DNA from: Pseudomonadota bacterium
Lineage (GTDB): Bacteria; Pseudomonadota; Alphaproteobacteria; Rhizobiales; Beijerinckiaceae
DNA: 40,886 bases
Direction of reading: 5' to 3'
NCBI GenBank assembly: GCA_023450615.1
Contig: JAEXGT010000069.1
Coordinates: forward strand, 1-40,886
Shown: positions 24,357 to 32,520 of the stretch, one piece after another
Numbering within the stretch: the first letter of the stretch is position 1
How the letters are laid out: each line of letters begins with the position of its first letter
Notes under the pieces: generated by a model
Databases searched by the model: none
Told to the model about the DNA's origin: nothing
What the model saw: the letters and a program-made list of their open reading frames with translations, nothing else
Position numbers and translations under genes: made by a program

Positions 24357-25235
24357 GCGGGTCGGGACCGGGTGCTCGCCGCGATAATCGTAGAAGCCGC
24401 GCTTCGTCTTGCGGCCGAGCCAGCCGGCCTCGACGTATTTCACGAGAAGCGGGCAGGGGCGGTACTTGGAATCGGCCAGTCCTTCGTAGAGCACCTGCAT
24501 GATCGACAGGCAGATATCGAGGCCGATGAAGTCGGCAAGCTGCAGCGGACCCATCGGATGGTTCGCGCCAAGGCGCATGGCGGTGTCGATGGCCTCGACG
24601 GAACCCACGCCCTCGTAGAGGGTGTAGATTGCCTCGTTGATCATCGGCAGCAGGATGCGGTTGACGATGAAGGCCGGGAAGTCTTCGGAGACCGTGGAGG
24701 TCTTGCCGAGCTTGGCGATGAATTCCTTGGCGGATTCGTAAGTCGGATCGTCGGTCGCGATGCCGCGGATCAGCTCCACGAGCTGCATGACCGGCACCGG
24801 GTTCATGAAGTGGATACCGATGAACTTTTCCGGGCGGTCGGTGGCGGCGGCAAGGCGCGTGATGGAGATCGAGGACGTGTTCGTCGCGATCATCGCATCC
24901 GAGCGCAGGGAGGGGCAGAGATTGGTGAAGATCTTGCGCTTCACCTCCTCGTTCTCGGTCGCGGCCTCGATCACGATGTCGCAGGCGCCGAGATCGTCAT
25001 AGCCCCGCGCCGGCTTGATGCGCTCCAGCGCCCCCTGGCGGTCGCCGTCGGCGATGGCGCCCTTGGCGACTTGGCGGGCCATGTTGCCATTGATGGTGGC
25101 GAGCCCGGTATTGATGCGCTCTTCCGAGAGATCGTGGAGCCGGACGTCGAAGCCCGCGAGCGAACAGACATGAGCGATGCCGCTGCCCATCTGTCCCGCG
25201 CCGATCACGCCAACCGTCTTGATCTCAATGCTCAT
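24354..25235 (-). CDS. hbd: 3-hydroxybutyryl-CoA dehydrogenase
   Basis: A 293-residue NAD(P)-dependent 3-hydroxyacyl-CoA dehydrogenase interconverting 3-hydroxybutyryl-CoA and acetoacetyl-CoA. The Rossmann motif GVIGAGQMGSGIAH lies at the N-terminus. IHFMNPVPVM holds the catalytic His and the C-terminal domain has NRILLPMINEA and NHPMGPLQLADFIG. The ATG at 25233-25235 fits the family start (an upstream 21-codon extension lacks similarity). It follows etfA by 82 nt, and the three genes suggest acyl-CoA or butyrate/PHB-related metabolism. Its TAA stop lies inside repeat copy A. Confidence 0.93.
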   Translation of the reverse strand: MSIEIKTVGVIGAGQMGSGIAHVCSLAGFDVRLHDLSEERINTGLATINGNMARQVAKGAIADGDRQGALERIKPARGYDDLGACDIVIEAATENEEVKRKIFTNLCPSLRSDAMIATNTSSISITRLAAATDRPEKFIGIHFMNPVPVMQLVELIRGIATDDPTYESAKEFIAKLGKTSTVSEDFPAFIVNRILLPMINEAIYTLYEGVGSVEAIDTAMRLGANHPMGPLQLADFIGLDICLSIMQVLYEGLADSKYRPCPLLVKYVEAGWLGRKTKRGFYDYRGEHPVPTR

Positions 25236-25264
25236 CTGACTTGCCTGCCATCCATGCTCAAAGC

Positions 25265-25290
25265 ATCCGGGCGAGCGTTCCCGCCCGGAT
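25265..25290. other. Intercistronic hairpin between etfA and hbd
   Basis: ATCCGGGCG (25265-25273) and CGCCCGGAT (25282-25290) form a perfect 9-bp stem with an 8-nt loop. No T run follows on the minus strand, so partial termination or mRNA stabilisation between the two genes is more likely than full termination. Confidence 0.6.
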
Positions 25291-25317
25291 TGTTTCATTC
25301 ACCTATACCTGGACCGA

Positions 25318-26259
25318 TTAACCGGCTTTGGTCAACTCCTCCTTGAGCTCCGGCAGGATTGTGAAGAGATCGCCAACGAGGCCGTAATCGGCGACCTGGA
25401 AGATCGGCGCCTCTTCGTCCTTGTTGATCGCCACGATCACCTTGGAATCCTTCATGCCCGCCAGATGCTGGATCGCCCCGGAGATGCCCACCGCGATATA
25501 CAGATCCGGCGCAACCACCTTGCCCGTCTGGCCCACCTGCCAGTCGTTCGGCGCATAGCCCGCATCCACCGCCGCGCGCGAGGCGCCCATCGCCGCTCCC
25601 AGCGTGTCGGCAATCGGCTCGATATACTGCTTGAAGTTCTCCGCAGAGCCCAGCGAGCGCCCGCCCGAGATGATGATCTTGGCCGAGGTCAGCTCAGGGC
25701 GGTCGCTCTTCGCGATCTCCTGACCCTTGAAGCTCGACACGCCCGGATCATCGGCGGCGTTCACATTCTCGATCGCGGCCGAGCCGCCCTCGCCCGCCGC
25801 CGGGAAGGCGGCCGTACGCACGGTGATCACCTTCTTGGCGTCAGTCGCCTGAACCGTCTGGATCGCGTTGCCCGCATAGATCGGACGCTCGAAGGTGTCG
25901 GGCGACACCACCTTGGTGATGTCGGAAACCTGCATGACGTCGAGGAGAGCGGCCACCCGCGGCATGATGTTCTTGCCGTTCGAGGTCGAGGGCGCAACCA
26001 GCGCGTCATAGGAGCCCGCCAGCGACACGATCAGCGCGGCGGCGGGCTCGGCCAGCATATGCTCGTAAGCGGGGCCATCGGCCAGCAGCACCTTCTCTAC
26101 GCCAGCGAGCTTGGCGGCGGCGTCCGCCGCGGCCTTGGCATTCGAGCCGGCCACCAGCACATGCACCGGCGCGCCCAGCGCCTGGGCGGCGGAGAGCGCC
26201 TTATGGGTGGCATCCTTGAGCTGAGCGTTGTCGTGCTCGGCAATCAGAAGAGTGGTCAT
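25318..26259 (-). CDS. etfA: Electron transfer flavoprotein subunit alpha
   Basis: A 313-residue subunit that carries FAD and passes electrons from acyl-CoA dehydrogenases to ETF-ubiquinone oxidoreductase. The C-terminal FAD domain shows SGGRSLGSAENF, GASRAAVDAG, QVGQTGKVVAPDLYIAVGI and SGAIQHLAGM, all family hallmarks. AAGGAG lies just before the ATG at 26259. It begins 13 nt after etfB, a standard pair. Confidence 0.97.
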   Translation of the reverse strand: MTTLLIAEHDNAQLKDATHKALSAAQALGAPVHVLVAGSNAKAAADAAAKLAGVEKVLLADGPAYEHMLAEPAAALIVSLAGSYDALVAPSTSNGKNIMPRVAALLDVMQVSDITKVVSPDTFERPIYAGNAIQTVQATDAKKVITVRTAAFPAAGEGGSAAIENVNAADDPGVSSFKGQEIAKSDRPELTSAKIIISGGRSLGSAENFKQYIEPIADTLGAAMGASRAAVDAGYAPNDWQVGQTGKVVAPDLYIAVGISGAIQHLAGMKDSKVIVAINKDEEAPIFQVADYGLVGDLFTILPELKEELTKAG

Positions 26260-26272
26260 GGGTCTTTTCTCC

Positions 26273-27022
26273 TTAGAGCACGCCGGCTTCGGTCTTGAGC
26301 TTCGTCACGAGCTCAGCCACGGAGCCCACCTTCACGCCGGCCTTGCGTCCGCCCGGCTCAACGGTGTTGAGCACCTTCAGGCGCGGGCTGACATCGACGC
26401 CCAGCGTCTCGGGCGAGGTCTCGTCCAGCGGCTTCTTCTTGGCCTTCATGATGTTGGGGAGCGACGCATAGCGCGGCTCGTTGAGGCGCAGGTCCGTGGT
26501 GACGATGGCGGGCAGCTTCAGGCCCACCGTCTGCAGGCCGCCATCAACCTCGCGGGTGACGTCGACCGAGCCCTCGCCCACATTGACCTTGAACGCGAAG
26601 GTGCCCTGAGGCCAGCCCAGCAGGGCGGCGAGCATCTGGCCGGTCTGGTTGGAATCGTCGTCGATGGCCTGCTTGCCCATGATCACGAGGTCGGGCTTTT
26701 CCTGCTCGATCACGCCCTTCAGGATCTTGGCGACGGCAAGCGGCTCGACGGTGGCGTCGGTCTTGACCAGGATGCCGCGGTCGGCGCCCATGGCCAGCGC
26801 GGTGCGGATGGTCTCGCCGGCCTGCTGCGGGCCGATGGAGACGGCGACGATCTCGGTGGCCTTGCCCTGCTCTTTCAGGCGCACGGCCTCTTCGACGGCG
26901 ATCTCGTCGAAGGGGTTCATCGACATCTTGACGTTGGCGAGTTCCACCCCGGATCCGTCGCCTTTCACGCGGATCTTCACGTTGTAATCAACCACCCGCT
27001 TCACACACACCAGAAGCTTCAT
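26273..27022 (-). CDS. etfB: Electron transfer flavoprotein subunit beta
   Basis: A 249-residue subunit that binds AMP and forms the ETF heterodimer. It begins MKLLVCVKRVVDYNVKIRVK, the standard start. The signature VEEAVRLKE (docking region) and NVGEGSVDVTREVDGG, together with LPAIVTTDLRLNEPRYASLP, identify it. GAGG lies about 9 nt before the ATG. It is the first gene of etfB-etfA-hbd; a 53-bp repeat lies in its upstream region. Confidence 0.97.
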   Translation of the reverse strand: MKLLVCVKRVVDYNVKIRVKGDGSGVELANVKMSMNPFDEIAVEEAVRLKEQGKATEIVAVSIGPQQAGETIRTALAMGADRGILVKTDATVEPLAVAKILKGVIEQEKPDLVIMGKQAIDDDSNQTGQMLAALLGWPQGTFAFKVNVGEGSVDVTREVDGGLQTVGLKLPAIVTTDLRLNEPRYASLPNIMKAKKKPLDETSPETLGVDVSPRLKVLNTVEPGGRKAGVKVGSVAELVTKLKTEAGVL

Positions 27023-27105
27023 TCGTCTGTCCTCATTGAAGGTCAGGTCCGGAAGTCGCCTAGGGTAAGCTCTCCGGACAGATAGGAAAAAGGCTGAGCG
27101 GACCC

Positions 27106-27157
27106 TAGAGCATCGGATTCAAAAGTGGAATGCACTTTTGGGGTCAATCCGACGCTC
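27106..27157. repeat. Short hairpin element related to the TAGAGCATCG family
   Basis: Starts TAGAGCATCGGATTC. Outer arms GAGCATCGGATT and AATCCGACGCTC pair with one mismatch, and inner arms CAAAAGTG (27120-27127) and CACTTTTG (27133-27140) pair perfectly. It shares the leading 10 bases with copies A and B but has a different interior. Confidence 0.7.
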
Positions 27158-27234
27158 CTTTCATAGAGAAGCGCATCGTTCGTGGGGAAAACCGGGACCA
27201 CCTTTTCGCTGCGCGGGCCGTAAGCCTTCGAACG

Positions 27235-27984
27235 TCAACGCGGCGTCTGCAATTCCTGCGCTGCTACGCGCGCCAGAACAGGATCGTAGTGATGGCGCAT
27301 GATGGGAATGAGAATAGCGCCCGCGATGAACCCGCCAAGATGGGCAAACCACCCCACGCCCTCGTCCGAGCCGAAGAAGGCGGAGACGAACTGCACGCCG
27401 AACCAGAAGCCGATGGCCCAATAGGCCGGAAGCCGCAAGGGAATGCCGCCGAGGAACAGGGCCCAGATCTTGACGCGGGGATAAAGGATCACATAGGCCG
27501 CCACCACGCCCGACACGCCGCCCGAAGCGCCGATCAGCGGACGTTCGGGGGCGGGCAGGATGAAGGTCTCCGGCATGCTCGCGCCGGCGACATAATATGA
27601 AGCGACGGCATGGACGAGGCTCGCGATGACGCCGCAGAGCAGGAAGAATGCGAGGAAGCGCATATGCCCCATCGCGTCTTCCACATTGTCGCCGAACACC
27701 CACAGGAACAGCATGTTGCCGACGAGGTGAAACCACGATCCGTGCAGGAAGATGTTGGTGACGAGCGTCATCCAGGTCGGCACGAAAGGATAACCCTCCG
27801 GCAATCTCTCGTAGCCGAACAGGACGGCGGGGATGAGGCCGAATCCTGCGACCATTTCATCGGCGGAAAGCGGCCCGTAGACGAAGACGAGATGAACGAG
27901 AACGCAGACCGCGATCAGCGAGCGCGCCACCACCGGCGTCTTCATGTGCTCGAGAGGGACGCCGTCGTGAAGCGGGAGAAACAT
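27235..27984 (-). CDS. Rhomboid-family intramembrane serine protease
   Basis: A 249-residue polytopic membrane protease cutting within or next to transmembrane helices. The catalytic serine is S154 in GASGG, the partner H215 in AHLGG, and N90 in HLVGN is the usual oxyanion residue. Six hydrophobic segments fit a bacterial rhomboid. The long loop 1 with NIFLHGSWFH is typical. The ATG at 27984 lies in a region with several purines but no strong site. Substrates are unknown. It is flanked by repeat elements on both sides. Confidence 0.92.
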   Translation of the reverse strand: MFLPLHDGVPLEHMKTPVVARSLIAVCVLVHLVFVYGPLSADEMVAGFGLIPAVLFGYERLPEGYPFVPTWMTLVTNIFLHGSWFHLVGNMLFLWVFGDNVEDAMGHMRFLAFFLLCGVIASLVHAVASYYVAGASMPETFILPAPERPLIGASGGVSGVVAAYVILYPRVKIWALFLGGIPLRLPAYWAIGFWFGVQFVSAFFGSDEGVGWFAHLGGFIAGAILIPIMRHHYDPVLARVAAQELQTPR

Positions 27985-28086
27985 GATCCCGGCCTTTCAG
28001 GGCATTTCCGGCGAACCCGATCCGGTTCGCCCTCGGACAATGCGCTCACTAGATAAAGAGATAATCCACGCCAGTGGAAGCGGCTC

Positions 28087-28191
28087 TCAAGCATCGGACG
28101 TGAAATCGACCTCACGTCCCCTGCTTGAAGCTTTGGTTTGGGCGCCTCTTGTCACGCAAAACCGGCGCCCACGTTTGCGTTCGATGCTCTA
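28087..28191 (-). repeat. 105-bp quasi-palindromic repeat, copy B (inverted)
   Basis: The reverse complement reads TAGAGCATCGAACGCAAACG and so on, about 93% identical to copy A by hand alignment. Both internal hairpins are kept. It lies opposite in orientation to copy A, 3.7 kb away. The TAG at its edge (28189-28191) is the stop codon of the adenosyltransferase gene. Confidence 0.88.
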
Positions 28192-28764
28192 GCGGTTCTG
28201 GCCGGGAATCCAAAGAACGTCCAGGTTTCCTTTGTCGTTCACATGGCGGGACGCGACGAACAGGAAATCGGAGAGCCGGTTGAGATATTTCACCACTTCC
28301 TCGGAAACGGCCTCGTCCGGGTTCTGCATCAGCTCCACCACGTTGCGCTCGGCCCGGCGGCAGGTTGTCCGGGCGAGATGCAGGGCGGCGGCGGCAGGCG
28401 TGCCGCCGGGCAGGACGAAGGAGCGCAGAGGCTCCAGGTCCGCGTTCAGGGCGTCGATTTCCTGTTCGAGGCGATCGACCTGACCTTGCGTTATGCGCAG
28501 CGGCTCATAGGGAAGCGGCTTGTCCGTCTCCACGGTCGCGAGATCGGCGCCGAGATCGAAGAGATCGTTCTGGATGCGGCCCAGCATCGAATCGATGGGC
28601 AGATCCTTCGTGTGCAGGCGGGCCATGCCGATGCAGGCATTGGTCTCGTCCACCGTGCCGAAGGCTTCGATGCGGATGTCGTGCTTGGGGCGGCGTCCGC
28701 CTGCGGCGAGCGCAGTCGTGCCCTTGTCCCCTGTGCGGGTGTAGATGCGATTGAGAACGACCAT
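28189..28764 (-). CDS. PduO-type ATP:cob(I)alamin adenosyltransferase
   Basis: A 191-residue enzyme that transfers the adenosyl group of ATP to cob(I)alamin, making coenzyme B12. It begins MVVLNRIYTRTGDKGTTALA; the RTGDKGTT motif binds ATP. Other family motifs are GTVDETNACIG and the C-terminal LNRLSDFLFVASR. This is the PduO/MMAB class, distinct from CobA/CobO. No B12 riboswitch is visible upstream. The context (hbd, etf) fits B12-dependent acyl-CoA metabolism, but no mutase is in view. Its TAG stop is part of repeat copy B. Confidence 0.93.
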   Translation of the reverse strand: MVVLNRIYTRTGDKGTTALAAGGRRPKHDIRIEAFGTVDETNACIGMARLHTKDLPIDSMLGRIQNDLFDLGADLATVETDKPLPYEPLRITQGQVDRLEQEIDALNADLEPLRSFVLPGGTPAAAALHLARTTCRRAERNVVELMQNPDEAVSEEVVKYLNRLSDFLFVASRHVNDKGNLDVLWIPGQNR

Positions 28765-28791
28765 GAAAGGCCCAGGTTTTAAGGGTTTCGT

Positions 28792-29367
28792 TTAGAACGA
28801 ATACCCAACCCGAGCGCCGACATTCGTCAAGCCCCGATTTTCGGAGCAGGCGCCGGCATTGGAGAGATGCTCTATGGTGGCCATCACGCTCCAGTTGGCG
28901 GAAAGGCGCACGCCCACGGAGCCCGATTCGCGGAAGAGCGGCGAGCAGCCCAGGGATTGGCGATCCGCAAACGGGTCGGTGACCTTGTCCTCGCCGTTGT
29001 GGATGGCGCCGCCGAGGCTGCCTTCCACGAACAGGGTCGGGGTGATGTCGAACGTCCAGGTCAGGCCCGCATAGGCAAAGCTCGTCCGGTCGTCGAAGTT
29101 CAGGCTGCCGCCGATATGGGGGCGGGGAATGAAGTAGCTCGTGAACAGGTCCGACGCGGTGAAGGGCTTCGAGAAAAGGATTTCGCCGGTGAGGTTGGCA
29201 GAGCCGTTCTCGCCCTCGGGGCCCCACGGATCCTGAGCCGAGAAGCCGCCGCGGAACTCGGAGAGAAGACTCGGCTGAGTGGATTTCCTTGCGTCAGAAG
29301 CAAAGAGGCTGGTCGATCCTGAAAATAGGACCAGTAGGCTCATGCCCAAGACTTTGCTGGCGCGCAT
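28792..29367 (-). CDS. PagL-like lipid A 3-O-deacylase
   Basis: A 191-residue outer-membrane beta-barrel enzyme that removes an acyl chain from lipid A. A signal peptide covers about residues 1-23. The conserved HxS pair is H167 and S169 in EHLSNAGAC, followed by ENRGLTNVGARVGYSF; the C-terminal Phe is typical of outer-membrane barrels. The ATG at 29365-29367 is preferred to a TTG five codons earlier. The upstream region is AT-rich with an inverted repeat. It is 27 nt upstream of the adenosyltransferase gene, on the same strand; co-transcription is possible though the functions differ. Confidence 0.86.
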   Translation of the reverse strand: MRASKVLGMSLLVLFSGSTSLFASDARKSTQPSLLSEFRGGFSAQDPWGPEGENGSANLTGEILFSKPFTASDLFTSYFIPRPHIGGSLNFDDRTSFAYAGLTWTFDITPTLFVEGSLGGAIHNGEDKVTDPFADRQSLGCSPLFRESGSVGVRLSANWSVMATIEHLSNAGACSENRGLTNVGARVGYSF

Positions 29368-29396
29368 TATTAAGAAATCCAATGCTTAATGATTTA

Positions 29397-29423
29397 AGCC
29401 ATACAGGCTAAACCCGTATGGCT
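29397..29423. repeat. Inverted repeat in the PagL upstream region
   Basis: AGCCATAC (29397-29404) and GTATGGCT (29416-29423) are separated by 11 nt. The region is AT-rich and close to the likely promoter of the PagL-like gene, so it may be a regulator site or a leader hairpin. Confidence 0.5.
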
Positions 29424-29473
29424 AATGATCTCTTAATACAAACCGTGGCGAAAAAGTGTCAAGACCGAGAAGG

Positions 29474-29665
29474 CTAGACCGCTCTCCACCATATTACGCC
29501 CATGATAACAATGATGGCTATGAACTGAAGGAGAACACGTAGCCTCATAAGGTGCTGCGAACGGCTGGCGCTGCCGCCGCGAAGCATGTTGATAAGGCCG
29601 AGAATAAGAATGAAGGCCACGGCCACAACCGCAACCGGCACAATGATATCGGCAAAACTTGTCAT
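29474..29665 (-). CDS. Small twin-transmembrane protein (63 aa)
   Basis: A 63-residue membrane protein with two hydrophobic helices, about residues 7-27 and 46-60, joined by a basic cytoplasmic loop (SASRSQHLMRLRVLLQF). This is the layout of the small twin-transmembrane or HIG1-like proteins found in Hyphomicrobiales. HIG1-like proteins are linked to respiratory complexes, but a role here is not shown. The ATG at 29665 is the natural start. Confidence 0.75.
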   Translation of the reverse strand: MTSFADIIVPVAVVAVAFILILGLINMLRGGSASRSQHLMRLRVLLQFIAIIVIMGVIWWRAV

Positions 29666-29760
29666 CGTGATTCCATGAATGGGCCGGACCAGTCATCGGG
29701 GGGCCGGCCGAAGAGGAGGGGGCTTCACGCGTCCGAAGCCGCCCTCTCTTAACCCTAAAC

Positions 29761-32334
29761 CTAATTCCTGCGAAGCAGGCGCTCGAAGTAATCGAGCTCT
29801 TCCTGCGACCGGCTCGGGTCGCCGAGCTTGCGGCGCAGCTCTTCGAGGATGCGTTGGGCCGCCCCGGCGGCTCCGCCTGGGCCAGTCAGCATGTCGCGGG
29901 TGTTGTCCCGGTATCTCCCGTCCCGCATGGGCCGCCCCACGGGATCCGTGCTGTTCTGCGAAGCCTGTCCCTGGCCCTGCGGCTCGCCCTGACCGGGCTG
30001 GTCGCCGGCCTGCTGGTTGCCGTCCTGGCCCTGCTGCATCTGCTGGGCCATGCCCTGCATGCCCCGGCGAAGGTTTTCGAGCGCGCGGCCCTGCGCATCG
30101 ACGGCTTGCCCGTCCTGGCCCTGGCCGAGGGCTCCCTCGGCTTCACGCATGTCCCCCTCGGCTTCGTTGAAGCCCTGCTCGCCCTGCATGCCCATGCCTT
30201 CCATGCGCCGCTGCAGCTCCTGCAGCCGTTCGCGCAAGGCCTGTTGCCTCTGGCGAAGGCCCAAGGGGTCCATCTGGTCCGAAGTGCCGTTCTGGCCCTC
30301 CTCCGTGCCGTCGCCCTGTTCGCCTTGCTGTCCCGGCTGCCGCTGGCCGCGCTGGCGCTGTCCCTGCCGCTGGCCGTTATTGCGGTCGCCCTGCTGCATG
30401 CGCCGGTTCTGGCCGTCGCGGAAGGTCTCGTCGCGGAGGTTCTGCTGTTCGCGCGCCATGTCCTCCAGGTCGCGCATGGCCTGGTTCATCTCGCGCCCGA
30501 GCGGGTCGGTCATGCGGCTGTTGGGCTGCGCGGTCTGGAGGTTTTCGAGAATGTTGCGCAGCTGGTCGAGGAGGCGCTGGGCCTCCGCCATGTCGCCACG
30601 GCGCATGGCGTCTTCCATCTGCTTCAGCATGCGGTTGAGATCGTCCTGCGTGATCGTCCGGTCGGGCGCGCGCTGGTTCTGATTCTCCGCCTGCTGGTTC
30701 TGCTGCATGCGCTGGGCGAACTCGCGCAGGAACTTGTCCATGGCCTGCCGCAGCTCGTCGGTGAGACGCTTGATCTCGTCATCCGTCGCGCCGCGCTCCA
30801 TGGCCTCCTTGAGGCGCTCCTGCGCGGCCCGCAATTGCTGTTCGGCATCCGAGAGATTCCCGTCCTCGATCTGCAGCGCCATGCTCCAGAGCCAGTCGGC
30901 GACCTCGGTCAGCGCGTCGTCGCTCCTGGCAACGCGCAGGCGCTCGGCCGCGGCGCGCAGGCCCAGGAACACGCCCCATTGCGGCGTGAATTCCGCAGGC
31001 TCGATGAGAAGGGCGTCGAGGGCGGTCTGCACGCGCTTGCGGTCGTCGGGCGCGAGCACGAGATTGCGCCGCTGCTCCACGAGCGCCTTCGCAAGCGGAT
31101 TGGTGAAGGGACGCTGCGGCAGCTTGAAGGTGATGGTTTCGCTCGTCGCTTCCTGACCCGCCTCGTCCTTGGCCTTGAGCCTGATCGTCACCAGGGCGCC
31201 GGCCCAGGGGTGATTGGTCAGGTCTACGGGAGAGCGGGTATCGGGCGCGTTCTCCTCGTGGCTCGGCAGGCTGAGGGGCAGGGATGGGGCGGCCACCAGG
31301 GAACGGCCCTTGCTGCCGTCCGCCTTCGCCACCTGACCTTCGAGGGAGGCGATGCCGTAATCGTCCTTGCCCTTGTAGACGAGGGTGAAGGTGCCCCGCT
31401 CATTGACCTCGGGCGGGCCGGTGAAGGCGATCTCGGGAATCCGGTCGGGAATGGCTTCGATCGTGAGGGTGGTGCTGTGGGCGAAGCCCGTGCTGATCGT
31501 GAGCTCCGAGCTGCCGTCGAGGGCGTAGCGCTCCTCGCGCAGATCCGCGCGCTGGTTGCTCTTCGGCGGCAGGGCGGTCAGGCCTTTGCCTGCCTCGATC
31601 TCCGCCTTGCCGTCGCCCGCCACGCGAATCACGATGGTCGAGTGGATCGGAGCGCGCAGGGTCTGGCCCTTCGCGAGGTCGATCATCAGGGGAGGCATGC
31701 GTGTGTAGAGCGGCGGGTCAATCCATCCGTCGATGCGGAAGGAGGGCGCGGACGCCGAGGCTTCGCGCCAGTCGAAGGCCGCCTTGAGGCGCGAGCCGAT
31801 CTCTGGGCCCGCCACGAAGGCGCTCGTCACCAAGGCCAGGACGCCCGCCGCCCGAAGGGCGTAGCGGTCGCGCCGGGGCATGTCGGGCCGGGGCGCGGCG
31901 ACCCGCATCCGTCCGACGGCCTCTTCCGCCCGCCTGCGATGGAGCGACCAGAGGGCCCGCGTTCCGGGATCGGCGGAGCCCAATGCCAGGCTGTCGTCGA
32001 GCACCCGGGCCGGACCGTGGGTCAGGCCGGTATCCCGATCGAGACGGTCGAGGGCGCGCGTGCGGCTTGGCATGCGCAGGCGCAGGAGAGGCCACAGGGA
32101 CAATAGAAAGGCGGCGGTGAAGAGGCTGAGGCCCGCCAAGCGCCAGAACGGGGTGGCATCGAGCCAGAGGCCGAACCAGGACAGGGTGAGGAAAAGCAGA
32201 ACGATGGCGAGCGGCAGCCACAGACGGGGCCAGGCATCCTCCCACCAGAGGGACCAGCGCGCATGCGTGACCAGACGCCCGAACCTTTTGCTCAGGTTGC
32301 TCTGCGCAGGCGACGGGTTCGGGCCTTCGCTCAT
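29761..32334 (-). CDS. TIGR02302/DUF4175 family large membrane protein
   Basis: An 857-residue protein of the TIGR02302/DUF4175 family, found mainly in alphaproteobacteria and of unknown function. Two hydrophobic segments lie near residues 30-80 and a third near 160-180. A large extracytoplasmic region follows. From about residue 500 it is helical, then strongly low-complexity with Gln, Gly, Arg and Met runs (for example MQQGDRNNGQRQGQRQRGQR). The end (RRKLGDPSRSQEELDYFERL) is conserved-looking. The ATG at 32332-32334 has GGAGAG about 8 nt upstream. It lies 186 nt after lysA on the same strand, its usual neighbour. Confidence 0.87.
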   Translation of the reverse strand: MSEGPNPSPAQSNLSKRFGRLVTHARWSLWWEDAWPRLWLPLAIVLLFLTLSWFGLWLDATPFWRLAGLSLFTAAFLLSLWPLLRLRMPSRTRALDRLDRDTGLTHGPARVLDDSLALGSADPGTRALWSLHRRRAEEAVGRMRVAAPRPDMPRRDRYALRAAGVLALVTSAFVAGPEIGSRLKAAFDWREASASAPSFRIDGWIDPPLYTRMPPLMIDLAKGQTLRAPIHSTIVIRVAGDGKAEIEAGKGLTALPPKSNQRADLREERYALDGSSELTISTGFAHSTTLTIEAIPDRIPEIAFTGPPEVNERGTFTLVYKGKDDYGIASLEGQVAKADGSKGRSLVAAPSLPLSLPSHEENAPDTRSPVDLTNHPWAGALVTIRLKAKDEAGQEATSETITFKLPQRPFTNPLAKALVEQRRNLVLAPDDRKRVQTALDALLIEPAEFTPQWGVFLGLRAAAERLRVARSDDALTEVADWLWSMALQIEDGNLSDAEQQLRAAQERLKEAMERGATDDEIKRLTDELRQAMDKFLREFAQRMQQNQQAENQNQRAPDRTITQDDLNRMLKQMEDAMRRGDMAEAQRLLDQLRNILENLQTAQPNSRMTDPLGREMNQAMRDLEDMAREQQNLRDETFRDGQNRRMQQGDRNNGQRQGQRQRGQRQPGQQGEQGDGTEEGQNGTSDQMDPLGLRQRQQALRERLQELQRRMEGMGMQGEQGFNEAEGDMREAEGALGQGQDGQAVDAQGRALENLRRGMQGMAQQMQQGQDGNQQAGDQPGQGEPQGQGQASQNSTDPVGRPMRDGRYRDNTRDMLTGPGGAAGAAQRILEELRRKLGDPSRSQEELDYFERLLRRN

Positions 32335-32520
32335 GCCAACACTCTCCGCAGCACAGGTCGTGCTCAAGCCCCCATCGAAAAGCTAGCACGCCATGTCCGA
32401 ATGACCAGCCGCCAAATCGGCACAAAGCGCCGCAAGGGAAGCTTCCACCCGGTGCCGCGTTCACATCCTCGTCAGTGAGGAGGCAACGGTTCCGGGTGAA
32501 TCCGGTTCAGGGTTGGAGTC

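Noticed and set aside
24252..28191. Insertion sequence or composite transposon
   Set aside because: The repeats have no transposase, no evident target duplication, and they flank ordinary metabolic genes.
28765..28800. Cobalamin riboswitch upstream of the adenosyltransferase gene
   Set aside because: Only 27 nt separate it from the next gene and no B12-box-like sequence is seen.
29854..32106. A 750-codon + strand frame opposite the DUF4175 gene
   Set aside because: It is the low-complexity complement of a real gene, without recognisable domains.
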